DNA from: Siderastrea radians
Taxonomy: Eukaryota; Cnidaria; Anthozoa; Scleractinia; Rhizangiidae
Reading direction: 5' to 3'
Assembly: GCA_964017195.1 (NCBI GenBank)
Contig: OZ024898.1
Location: 14,238,057 to 14,302,056 of the forward strand
DNA: 64,000 nt
Numbering within the stretch: position 1 is the stretch's first letter; each line of letters opens with the position of its first letter. Under the pieces are notes generated by a model. That model was not told where the DNA came from. It saw nothing but the letters and a program-made list of their open reading frames with translations, and made no database searches. Positions 34,182 to 44,714 of the stretch are shown piece after piece. The position numbers and the translations under genes are program-made.

Positions 34182-34336
34182 TTTTATCTCTCATCTCGCA
34201 TTTTCTATCTCGCATCTCGCATTTTTTCTCGCATTTTTTATCTCGCATCTCGCATTTTTTCTGTCATCTCGCATTTCCTATGTCTCATCTCGCATTTTTG
34301 ATCTCTATCTCCCATTTTTATCTCGCATCTCACATG
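34182..34336. repeat. Minisatellite of ATCTCGCATTTTT units
   Basis: About ten units of ATCTCGC(A)TTTTT(C/T) occur here. It is the reverse complement of the 30913-31043 array and is continuous in type with the remnant left of the 2-kb element. Confidence 0.85.
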
Positions 34337-34344
34337 TCCCTTAT

Positions 34345-36282
34345 GGCTTCCGTAAAAGCCCCCTGGCAAATGACTTTTAAATACCGTGGTACAGAATACT
34401 TTCAGACTTGGTTTCACAGATTTTTTTGTTGGCTAAGTTAAAGAACTTTATTTATTTGGGGACAAAATCATCGAAACTCTTCTCCCCAGTATCCCTGATA
34501 CAAATAAAATAATTCATTACTACAATCTAATTGAAAGTTCAATAACCTGAACTGAACCAGCAACATTCAGTTGAGAGTTGAAAGATCCGCTGTGTGAGTT
34601 GTCATTCAGTGAAGGTAGTGAGTTTTTCCGAACTGTAGCATGCGTACTCACTCTTTATCTCATTTCCTTAACCGTCGTCACAATGGAAAAGAGTGCTAAC
34701 CCTGAGATACCTTTCTTACTGTTCGATGCTGAGAAGGTCGCATAAAAAATTTCAATCACATCTCAGTGTCAGATTAGAAATTCTCTCTCCATTCGTACTA
34801 GCAACTGAAACTTAGTGTCGAGTTATAACGATAAAAAAGAACCTAAGAACCACTAACATCGCATCACTCAGTAAGTTGTTCAACACGAATTGAAGGAGGC
34901 AAGTTTTTGTGCAAAGTGGAAATGAACCTAGCTGGTTTCTTTCAACGATTGTGGGAACGGGAAAACTGTGGGGACTGCTTATTACAGTGAAACTTGACTA
35001 GACTACGGTCGCAATTTTTCAGCAAGATAAGCCACTATGCAGATATAAAGCAAAAGCTATTTTTTTTTCTGATTTGCATGACCAATACTTCGACGTTTGA
35101 ACCGCTGCTGCTAAAAATCTTTTGTGTGATGCTAATTTGTCACTCGCAAAGTCCATCTGTGATGGGCGTCTTGTGAGCGGCACGCGCGCTTGAAGTAGTT
35201 ACAAAGCCAAAGTGCGAACCTACAGCTGTGAGGAGTTTGCAGCTATTGCCGCGAATGCGGCTTCTTTGCTCCACAAAAGATAAGAAACGGCACCGCTCGT
35301 TTTTGCAGGCTTTTTAAAAATAGCAAACTTAAATGTAATAGCATAGATGAAAATTTTGGTGGAATTTCATTATTTCACCGATTCGGTGATATTTTTGTTA
35401 CGTTTCAGTTTGACCGCCTAGGTTTTTTAGTCTACATCACCGGAAGATGAATTTTTTCTTAATTAATAATTTGTTGATTTTCAGGTTCTTTGTCTGGAAA
35501 ATGCAGATTCCAACCAACATGACCACAGAACTCCCAGGACTCAGTAGTCCTACCTTCGACGGACGGGACTTTCAAACTGTGGCAGTAAAGTATTAAAATT
35601 AGGTTGCGTTTCATTTGGGCACATTCCGCCATGATGTTCCGAAATCACAATGATTAAAAAATGTTGCATCCAAAATGTTAAAAGAAATCTTCTCTACTTT
35701 GCCATTTGGATGCATGTTCCGTTGTTTTCCTGGGAATCCTGTGGCTTACTATTCTCACATATATATATTCGGGCAAAGTGTCATTCTTTTGAAACCACTA
35801 ATAAACCGAGAGCGGTTCTTTCTTATAACTTTCCATTGTTATTTTGCCGGTCTTCAAAACTGAATGAAAAATCTAGAAGCTGGGCTCCAGCAAATAATAG
35901 TGTTTGATACGTACGTAATTTAATTTTTTTTCCAAGAAAAAAAATATATCAAGATTTCAGGGAAATCTGTAACCCTACCAATAGATCATTCAGGGGAAGT
36001 CAAAAGAAACTCTTTATTGAAAATTATAACAACTAATTTTATTTGTGATGTATCAATAGTGAACAATGGCTTGATGTTTGATTGTTCGAATTCATTAATT
36101 TTGTTCTTTTCAATCGCCATATTTGGAATTTTCAGCGGGGCGGGAAGATAACAGGTTGTGATTGGCTTTTGTTCAAAAGCTACTTTCTGATTGGCTAGTT
36201 CACTTTCAAATTGACGTGCTAAATTTTGGCGCTCTTCAGTTGTCGTTTGTTGGCGCGTCACACAAATTTTGAAAGAGTCAAA
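34345..36282. other. H2A.Z upstream region, no other gene recognised
   Basis: The last few hundred bases form the H2A.Z promoter region. They include inverted CCAAT words (GATTGGCT near 36169 and 36191) and a GCGCGTCAC stretch just before the start codon. A tiny open frame at 34683 (20 codons) is not supported further. Confidence 0.45.
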
Positions 36283-38644
36283 ATGGTAAGTTGTATGGAT
36301 TTTGCATCCGCTTCCATCCGCGTATTGCTTGGCTTTTCCGCTGTATTTTTTGTTGAAGAAGATGCATTATTACTTCGACTATGGATTGATGATATAATTT
36401 AACAGGCAACGTAGCGTATCTTTGATATTTTTCACGCCAATTTTGGCTGTTTGATTGATTTGCAGGCAGGCGGAAAAGCTGGTAAAGATTCCAAGGCAAA
36501 GGCTAAGGCCGTTTCTCGTTCAGCACGAGCAGGACTTCAGGTACTTTGGTGTTACATAGCAGGAAATGTAGTGGAATTCTGCAAGAGGCTTTTTTCTGTG
36601 TTTGTAAGTTGTTTTTCTGACGCTATGCGTTTTTCACAGTTCCCTGTAGGTCGTATTCACAGACATTTGAAGAACCGAACGACCAGTCATGGCCGCGTTG
36701 GCGCTACAGCAGCTGTATACAGCGCTGCTATCCTCGAGTATTTAACGGCTGAGGTAGGTACAGAACATTCCTCTAAAAAAATAGCTGCTTTGTCGATTTA
36801 GGCGTTAAAATCCCTCTGTACGTAGTGGTCAAAGTTTCTAAAATTCTCGGCACTACGATAACCTTGAGTTAGCTGATTTGGGCGGTTGAAGGTTTGTGAA
36901 TATTCGTTTCAAAATATGCAACTGCTTTTGTTCCTTTTCCTTTGCTTCGATCGACGTTGCAGTTTTCTGCGTTTGTTGTTGTGCCTGAAAACAAATCGTG
37001 AAAATTTGATCGGAAAACTATTGGTAAATTTGCTAGACAAATGGATGATGCCATGTTTATACGCTGGTAACGACAGTTCCCGCCATATTTGAAATCTACT
37101 ATGGCGTCCTTTTCATGTGCTCGCCTTTTGTATGAAGAGCCGGCCTTGTCGTCAAATTTTGGGGGAGTTTTTGGGAATCTTTCCTTGCCACGATTACGGT
37201 ATTCGGTTTAACTGGTGAATTCAATGAAAACTCGGGAATTTTTTTGTGCTTGATTAGAGTTTCAGGTTGTATTTCTTGCGAGTAAATATTTCTATTCGTC
37301 ATTGCAAAAGTAAGCTTAGTAAAGCATTGTGTTTGCAGGTTCTAGAGTTAGCTGGAAATGCTTCTAAAGACTTGAAAGTGAAGCGTATTACCCCTCGCCA
37401 TCTTCAACTCGCCATTCGAGGAGATGAAGAACTCGACTCGCTTATCAAAGCAACGATCGCTGGCGGTGGTAAGTTGAATTTGTTATTCTGTGTGAAAATT
37501 GAATATTGTTTTGAAGTCGTAAATTCTAGAAACTTCGAATCCTGTTTTCAGTTTGAATTCTGTGTTAGGGATGCTGTTTCTTTCCACTGTTTGGTGGGCA
37601 TTCGTTCATATCCAGTGTGGCAATATTTTTCGAAATAATTTCCGTACAACCCCATACACAATTTCAGGTCCATCTCTTGTACTTTCCCTCATGCATCGAG
37701 GGCAATTATGAATAGAACTAGAGTCGTTTCTTTCACGAGACAGCATTATGCAACATTATATTACAGGGGCTATGTCATCAGGATTTTAAGGTTTTTTGGT
37801 CAAGACTACATGTATGTTGAAATAAAGACTAAGTTCCTTTGTCATGCATGAAATACTTCTTGAATATCAAGATGTTGAGTGATTTTCTGCAACGAACGAA
37901 CCATAATCAGATTTTAGCGATTTTTCTGATACACAAAGGAGAAACTTCCAAAATTGCCAAATGTTTGTCAAAGTTGCAATTCTTTTCCGTCATAGCCCCC
38001 GTAATCAACAAATTTTGCATTGTGTGTCACTTTCTATTACAGTGTTGCAAACTTGTGAAAAGTTGGAGGTTCTTTATTATGAGAATAGAACATAAGACAT
38101 ACTTTAGGTGCTTTGTGTAATGTTCAGGAGAACATGGTTCTAAGTTCAGTATTTGTTGATCAACATGCACAAACTTGTTCAGTGGCAAATGTTTAATGAT
38201 CTCGACTTGTGTATTGTTGGTCAAAGCTGCAGCACAATGCTAGCAAGGACCAAAATTATCAGTTTGGTAACAGACTTGTGCAATAGTGATGAAAATCTGT
38301 TTTCTCTTAAAAATCGCCACCAAAAAATTCTTGACGTGAGTAACATTCACTGACAGGTTAGGTCATTTTTATTAAAACTGTGGTGGTTTATTGAAATCTC
38401 TCCACCAGTATGCTTGGCAGTGTAAAAAGTCATTAGGACTGGACTGATTGATTAATGATAATTTTGCATTGACAAACTAACAAAGTGCCTTTAAACAAAC
38501 TGAACATGAAATTAGCAGTCAATAGTGCAAATGAATACAAAATAACAGGATGATTGATGTTTCTTTTCTTTTTTTCCTCCAGGTGTTATTCCACACATTC
38601 ACAAAAGTTTAATCGGCAAGAAAGGAGCCAACAAGCCAACATAA
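36283..38644 (+). CDS. H2AZ: Histone variant H2A.Z (complete, five exons)
   Basis: Exons: 36283-36285 (ATG only), 36466-36540, 36640-36753, 37339-37468 and 38583-38644, all with GT-AG introns. Together they encode 127 residues, the usual H2A.Z length. The N-tail is [15 protein letters not shown]. The histone fold follows with [20 protein letters not shown] and [15 protein letters not shown]. The docking region [20 protein letters not shown] includes the extended acidic patch, and the C-tail is [15 protein letters not shown]. The [16 protein letters not shown] loop and the [14 protein letters not shown] tail separate it from canonical H2A. H2A.Z replaces H2A in nucleosomes near promoters, where SWR1/SRCAP-type complexes deposit it. 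The gene is spliced, unlike replication-dependent histones, and has a polyadenylation signal AATAAA at 38838. Splicing directly after the ATG is common in animal H2A.Z genes. Intron 4 contains the left breakpoint of the 9-kb duplication. Confidence 0.97.
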
Positions 38645-38837
38645 GCTAAATTTTACTCAGTTTATTTTTACTATATTACCTGTACAGTTTCATTAGAACT
38701 TCCAAACCATTTTGCTTACACACTCATTGAGAAGTACAAACTATGTCTTTTATGTCACAGCTTTCTGCCAGTAAATGAAGTTGCGTTTCCTTGTATTTAT
38801 ACATTTAATGTACAATTATTGTGTAATCGTGTGTTTG

Positions 38838-38843
38838 AATAAA
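38838..38843 (+). other. Polyadenylation signal of H2A.Z
   Basis: AATAAA lies about 195 bp past the stop codon, with a T/G-rich stretch following. The same signal is retained in unit B near 50074. Confidence 0.7.
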
Positions 38844-38849
38844 TCGTCA

Positions 38850-41800
38850 CTGTTCACTTTTTAACGTGTGGCCAACTTTTCTCTACAGTCTCTACTCTTT
38901 TTTTATTTTTTAGCTAAAAGCAAATTTCCTACAGTAAAATTGGGTCCAAACCCATTAGAAGATAGTTCAATTCCATTTTTTTTTCAAATCACTAGCTATA
39001 TTTTGACACCAAGAGTGCTGTACAAGTTCACGTCACAAGGTGTTGATACTGTATATTTCAATAATGTGTGGACTCTGATTTTCAAAACCCAGTTGATGAT
39101 TGCATACGTACATAATAATTTTTATTTGGTAAAATTCTTATTTTTCTGGGGGGGGGAGGTAAACTTTATTTGGTAAAGCAGGTTAGAATAAGGCAGCAAA
39201 AGCTGATGTGGACCTGTTAACTGTTTACATGTATATTACAAATATAATTAAAATAAAAAAAATTACTGCCATTTTATTATATAAACCAACAAATAGTAAG
39301 AAACAGAAACCAACAAAGTCGATCAAACCCACCATTCATAGCACATGAACTTGACCTTTTGACCTAATTGAGCTGAACTTCAGAAGGCCCATGTCAATGA
39401 CTAATAGCAGTGGAAAATGTCACCAATGATTTAAATCTTGGACTTGAGAGTTCACATGTTTTGTGAAAAGTGCAGTAACACTAAAATTTACAGACCAAAA
39501 TGGCTTGACACTAAAGTGGAACAACTGGCCATTTTGGTCAGATTTTTTTTTTAAAAATTTGCTTGACTAATTGAATTATTTGCGTACCTTACTAAGTGAA
39601 CTTCAAATTATTAATTTCTTAGGCTTTTAAAAAGAAACATTTTTCAGGTTATGGTGCTACATATGTATATAAATGCAAGCGCAAATCATGTCTGTCACAT
39701 TGGCTGGAAATTTGTCTGATAGCCATTTTGTAAACGTTTGCCCTGGCATCGAAACAAATGTCGGATTTTTTTTTTAGAAATATGCTAGAGCTGTGGAACG
39801 ATAACTGACCTCAGGCAAATGAGTGAGACAACCAGAGTTAATGAATTGACTTAAAACTGAAGGTGATTGTCTTGTAAAGAATAATTCTTATTCTGATTTT
39901 CAGACCCAATTTTTTATAATTCAGTCTCTTTCATAACTGTGGCCAGTTAATATCTCACTGAGATGGCCAATGGGCCAGTATACCACAAAGTTATTGTTGA
40001 GCCCTGCCAAGACCATTTCAGACAATGAGGCTTATCATTGTGCGATGCATCATTGTGCACAACTTGGGAGTGGGGTAGGCACAGTGAGCAATATGCACAA
40101 TTTCTAATGTGACATGTCACGCAACCTTGCACAGGCGAATTTTTTGCAACCAAAACAAACAGCGTTTAGCTGTGAAACAGAAAGCTACCACAATTATCGT
40201 TTTGTGGCCTCTTGGGTGAAAAAAAAAATAGGAATCGCCGTGTTTGGGCGAGGGAGTGGGTAGCAAGGAGGCGAAAAAAAGGGTGCATTCAGGGGGATTT
40301 TGAGAGAGCTAGAGATAAAACAAAACCTGTGAAAAGGAGATTTATCAATAAGGGGTTCCTCACCTTTGTTGAAGTTTATGAGGGTTATTTCTTCCTCAGC
40401 AGACCAAGGCATTGTTGTTAACTGAAGTCCACTCCAATAAAAAATTTCCCAGGGTAGTGTATAATACAGGTGGAAATTCATTGGTTGAAAGTTGGAAACT
40501 GCGTCACAAAGTTACATGCAATGTTTTGGATGATGGACACAAGTTGTGGGTGATGTTGCAGAAGTAGATGCTGATTCTACTTCCACAACAGTTGCGTGCA
40601 ACAATTTCAAGGGTGGACTCACGGTGCAACTTTCAAGTTGTGCGCAACGTTGCACTGTGTGTCCGGGCCTTTAGGCCTGAGGAAACATTTGCACAGCACT
40701 CTTCAAATGCAAAGATAGGTTTGCATAGTGGCCAGATTTCAGTTCCCAGCGGCTGCTGATTGTCAAAATTGACCTTTCAAGCAAACAATTTTAAGTGTGA
40801 TTTATTTAGTCTGGTCTGACACCAACCCCCATAATGTAATCTGGAATCAAGCACTTAAGACCAAAGAGCAGCAAAAAATGTTCCAGACCCACAGTAGAAA
40901 TTTGTGGCCCGTACCTCCAAAAGTACTACACAGTACAGTAAACAATGGATTTTATCCGCGGACTGAAAACGTACAACCCCCGTCATGTACAGCATAATGA
41001 GAGGTACCTACTCATTTGAAAGTGAAGACTGAAATTTCTGCCCACTCCCTCCCCCCAGCTACACCTGCCACGCGGGTAGAACGGAACAGCAATGTGTAGA
41101 ACAGGTGCAGGAAGTCTTGCTGCCACGTTTTCTGACACGCGTGTAATTCGCGCGTGGCAGCATGGACCAATGATCAAGTTTTGCACAACAATTTGTCTTG
41201 CCGTGCCCGGCGTGAAAAGTTTGGAAACTACACTTGTAGGAAAATCAATAGTCTCAATAGGCGGCAACTGATTATTTTGAGTTGTTATGGTTTGCTGGGA
41301 CAAGCTTTAATCCTTGAGGAATTATCCTTACCGTGCACGCCACGAATTGTCTGCTGTGCAAAGGAGGCTTTTTCTTCACAAATTCTACATTTTTTCATCG
41401 AGCTTTTCAGCTGGTCATTCGATGTTTTGTATCGTAATTGTATTCGCAGCGATCGTATTCCACCACTATTTCGAAAATCGGGCGGCTAAGCACATTTCGA
41501 ATTTGCCGGACAATGTTGTTTTTCATGGCCAGCGTTAATTTTTCATGACATGGGATAATTGTGTCGTCTGTGGCCACGTCTTGGCCACATTAAAATGATT
41601 TTCGTTCAAGAGATAAAACCGGCAAATGGTGATATTCGTTTGCTTTTCTTTCCACTTTGAAAGTTATTGACGTTTTCCTGTGAATAACTGTTTTTTTAAT
41701 TTCGACTTACAAAAAAGTGGATTCATTTCATAAGCTAACCGTATCCACTACTTGGCTTATTTCTCCGTGAAGGGAAAAAGAGACCTATTTTTGTCACTTC

Positions 41801-42203
41801 TTTGTTGCTGTTTGTCTTGTGGGGCTGACATCAAATTGCTAATTTCACGAAAAATACAATGTTAGCGTTGGAAACTTATGGAAAGCGTGTTTACAAATGG
41901 AGTAAATATTCACGAGTAACAATAGCGCTGCCTAGCAACGTACTGAATTGGTTTATCCATCTGGCCGTGAAACAATGAGAATCTACAATATAATCAGTAA
42001 AAAAATCAGTTGTTTTGCGAAACTGACTTGTTGAAATTGAACTAAACTATAGTTTCATACAACGAAAAAATAAATTTAAGATGTACCGACTTAACCTGAA
42101 TACGGACTTTACTTATCGTTTTTTCGGGGGCTAGTTTTGAAAAACAGAGCGGCATTTCTTTAATGATCTAATCTCGATATTCTCACTACATGTTAATTGT
42201 TAG
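38850..42203. other. Region between H2A.Z and the BK exon, conserved in both duplication units
   Basis: No exon can be firmly assigned. Notable pieces: a G run at 39150; a 95-codon minus frame at 40194-40481 (SAEEEITLINFNKG) present in both units; and a block near 40560-40680 of GTTGCGTGCAAC / GTGCGCAACGTTGC words ending at GTCCGGGCCTTTAGG, which resembles termini of PIF/Harbinger-type elements. The CpG-containing stretch 41080-41560 may be the BK promoter or first exon. Confidence 0.45.
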
Positions 42204-42328
42204 GTGTCGTGAAAGCCGTGAGAGATGACATTTGGAAATTGATACACGAACGAGAGGAACATCATACAGTCCCAGTATGCAGATGGCGAAGCAGAAATTT
42301 AAATGCAATATTTTACGACCTGATAAAT

Positions 42329-42658
42329 ATGACTACTACTAAGACGTGCACTCGAGCAGAACTGTCCGTAAAATGCGATAAAGACTGCTTGGTAGCGGCA
42401 GAAGATAGAAGATGGTATTATTTTGTCACAACGAGCGCATTAATTTTTTTTGGCGGACTGGTGGTCATATTAATTTCAAGGGTAATAAGAAGAATATGTG
42501 ACTCAAAACGAACCAGACTTAACCCAACTAAAAAAGACGGGAACAGGAAAGTAAACCGCGTGCCATCACCGGATGTTTCAAAAAGGGGGATCTATGTTTG
42601 GCTCAAGGAACAAGCCGCGACCTTGATAACTGCACAGACTGTAAAAGGCCGGTGTCTG
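42329..42658 (+). CDS. slo: Slo/BK-type potassium channel N-terminal exon (S0 segment), copy A
   Basis: The frame from ATG 42329 to the donor CTG|GTAAGT (42658/42659) encodes 110 residues in phase 0. A Cys-containing extracellular leader (MTTTKTC...CDKDC) is followed by the S0 membrane helix, roughly residues 29-50 (WYYFVTTSALIFFGGLVVIL), a basic stop-transfer stretch (ISRVIRR), a linker, and VWLKEQAATLITAQTVKGRCL. The FFGGL...IL..R pattern and the W.K..A..ITAQT..GR.LV block before S1 match animal BK (KCNMA1/slowpoke) channels. S1, pore, RCK and Ca-bowl exons are not in the window. An acceptor-like TTGTTAG at 42197-42203 suggests a preceding non-coding exon. Reading through the donor gives only a few residues and a stop. 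It differs from copy B at six residues, mostly in the leader and linker. Confidence 0.8.
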
Positions 42659-42760
42659 GTAAGTAATTTACATTGAAACAAGACTGGGAATAAGTAGCAA
42701 AAATCCGTTTTATACAGGAAGTGAGTAAGGTTTCTTTCTTACACCAAAGTGATTTTTCTT

Positions 42761-44657
42761 TTTTTTTTTTTTATTTTTTTTTTCTTTTTTTCTTTTTTCT
42801 TTTATTTTTTTTTATTGATTGCTCACACATTTACAAACATTACATTAACAGTGTTATTATTACACTACTTACAGAAACTAACAATACATTACGAACTACA
42901 GTTACAATACAATGTAAGTTAACCTTATTAGAAATAAAAGAAAAAAAGAACTTACAAACACTAGCCTATCTTATACTCTATAGAAAATAGTCCCCGTAGC
43001 ATTTAAACAAATATTTTTTAGGAGAGTAATATTGTATAATTAAGGAGATCGGAAGAAAAAATTACTACTAACAGGGTCAAACCAGGACTGAAAAGTTAAA
43101 TTTGATTCAGTTTTTTTTTTTATATAAATTTTTAATTTGAAAGGTGGCCGAGGAGAGGTTTCCATTTCTCTGATGAAGAATTAGGATCATTTTTTTCAAT
43201 TTCATAACTTTTGTTCATGAGATGCAAGAAGTGCGAAAGATTAGGGATTTCGTTTTTTAATTTACAGACCCAGATACAATATCTGCTCATCAGACAAGAG
43301 AAATTAATTTGCAACTTTGCATTTGAGGTGTCTGGCTTTAGGCCGAGAGCAATGGTCATGTCTAATTTATTCCCTTTCTGCGTACATAGGGATGTCTGAA
43401 GCCATTTAAAAAAGCTTTCCCAAAAACGAGTGGTCTGGTTGCAATGCCAAAAAAGGTGGAGCAAAGTTTCTGTTTCCTTTTCGCAAAAGGAACAGCGGTC
43501 ACTGTCTTTGACGTTAATTTTATACAAAAAGGAGTTTGTAGGTAGACGTCGATGAAGAAATTTAAATTGGAATATTATTAGTTTGGTACTTTTTGTGCAA
43601 ATCTTTGTAGATTGAAAAGCTCTTTTCCAGTCAAATTCACCTTTTTCCAAGTCGCAATCTTCGTGCCATTTCGCCTGAGAAGTTTCCGGTGCTTCGCTTT
43701 TATTTGCAACTAGAATTTTGTACGTTAAGTTGCTGGGTTTTTTTGCCTTGAGGAAAATTTTAATGAATGGTTCAATCTCATCTTTTCCGGGGCTATCTAT
43801 GTTTTCTTTGAAACGTTTTCTTAGATTCTTCAGCGTGGCAATAATCCCCCCGAATGCTAAAGGGCAGGCTTTGAGTCCGTATTTATTCTGAAATTCTTCA
43901 TAGGAGAGAGGTTTGTTTGCGTCTTTCATGAGAGACCTAATGGTCGATATTCCATTTGCAAGCCATTCTCGAAAATAGATGGGTTTGCTGTCTATTCTGA
44001 TAAGAGAATTATTCCAGAGAGGCTGTGATTGATAATGTTGTAAGGAGGAGATATTGTCAGTGTAATTAACCTCGGACCAGATCATCAGAATTTCATTAAT
44101 GAAGATATTGGTAGATGAGAAGTGATGCTTGATATCTGTTTTGTTTAAATTTCCAAGAAAAACAGCTTCTCCGCCATATCTTCCAAGTTCTCGTTCAAAG
44201 AAAAGTTTCCATTTTCCTAAGTTTGTTTTGTCAAGATATTTTTTAATCCAAATAGTTTTCAAAGATTTATTAAATGAGAAAAGGTCAATCATTTTAAGCC
44301 CACCATTACTGTAATCGTTAATCATAATGTTTCTTTTAATTTTATCGGGTTTCCCGTCCCAGAGGAAATGATAGAAAGCTCCATTCAGTTCTTTGATAGC
44401 CTGGTGGTTTGTTGGGAGAGGGGAAAGAACATGAACAAGCTGTGAAGCAATTAGGCTCTTTAATATAGCGATTTTTCCAAGTAAGCTTAGCCTTCGGTAC
44501 TGCCAGTTTCTAAGTAAATTTCGAACTTTCTCTTTTTTTTCGTTAAAGTTCAGCTTTACCGTTAATTCGGGTTCTATTGAGAGCCACACGCCTAATGTTT
44601 TGATTTTTAAATGCTGCCATCTGAAACCTTTCTCGGGAAACATAATGTCTTGGCTTC
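42761..44657 (-). mobile_element. 5'-truncated LINE (L1/Tx1-type) with an exact 57-bp target duplication
   Basis: The minus-strand element starts mid-ORF at 44657. A 503-codon frame runs 44643-43132: RT thumb (LGVWLSIEPELTVKLNFNEK, LLGKIAILKSLIASQLVHVL), connector, and zf-RVT region (CSFCEKETETLLHLFWHC). A 370-bp 3' flank ends in a long T-rich run at 42745-42820, the A-rich tail on the minus strand. Sequence 42704-42760 is repeated exactly at 44658-44714. Unit B has a single uninterrupted copy near 54213-54269, which shows the pre-insertion state. The palm and endonuclease domains are missing, so it cannot move on its own. Confidence 0.95.
43132..44643 (-). CDS. LINE ORF2 C-terminal fragment (503 codons, uninterrupted)
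   Basis: No stop or frameshift from the truncation point to the natural terminator, so this is a young insertion. Order: thumb region (residues about 10-70), a long helical connector, then LIIFQFKFLHRRLPTNSFLY and the Cys/His cluster CSFC...HLFWHC near residues 400-425, followed by a conserved LINE tail. The apparent start Met is internal to the LINE protein and is not a real start. RT catalytic residues (F/YADD) lie upstream and are absent. Confidence 0.9.
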   Translation of the reverse strand: MFPEKGFRWQHLKIKTLGVWLSIEPELTVKLNFNEKKEKVRNLLRNWQYRRLSLLGKIAILKSLIASQLVHVLSPLPTNHQAIKELNGAFYHFLWDGKPDKIKRNIMINDYSNGGLKMIDLFSFNKSLKTIWIKKYLDKTNLGKWKLFFERELGRYGGEAVFLGNLNKTDIKHHFSSTNIFINEILMIWSEVNYTDNISSLQHYQSQPLWNNSLIRIDSKPIYFREWLANGISTIRSLMKDANKPLSYEEFQNKYGLKACPLAFGGIIATLKNLRKRFKENIDSPGKDEIEPFIKIFLKAKKPSNLTYKILVANKSEAPETSQAKWHEDCDLEKGEFDWKRAFQSTKICTKSTKLIIFQFKFLHRRLPTNSFLYKINVKDSDRCSFCEKETETLLHLFWHCNQTTRFWESFFKWLQTSLCTQKGNKLDMTIALGLKPDTSNAKLQINFSCLMSRYCIWVCKLKNEIPNLSHFLHLMNKSYEIEKNDPNSSSEKWKPLLGHLSN

Positions 44658-44714
44658 TCCGTTTTATACAGGAAGTGAGTAAGGTTTCTTTCTTACACCA
44701 AAGTGATTTTTCTT

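Noticed and set aside
40194..40481. Minus-strand frame with SAEEEITLINF, resembling the start of a Myb/SANT domain, present in both duplication units
   Set aside because: Only about 15 residues resemble a SANT start, the rest is not helical in pattern, and frames differ between units. It may be a relic of a PIF/Harbinger-type element but cannot be supported.
41154..41538. Plus frames with a hydrophobic stretch (MFCIVIVFAAIVF) conserved in both units
   Set aside because: No splice donor continues the frame, and conservation is no higher than in the surrounding non-coding duplicated DNA.
42721..42990. Plus-strand frame rich in Phe across the T-rich tract
   Set aside because: It reads the complement of the LINE's A-rich tail and 3' flank.
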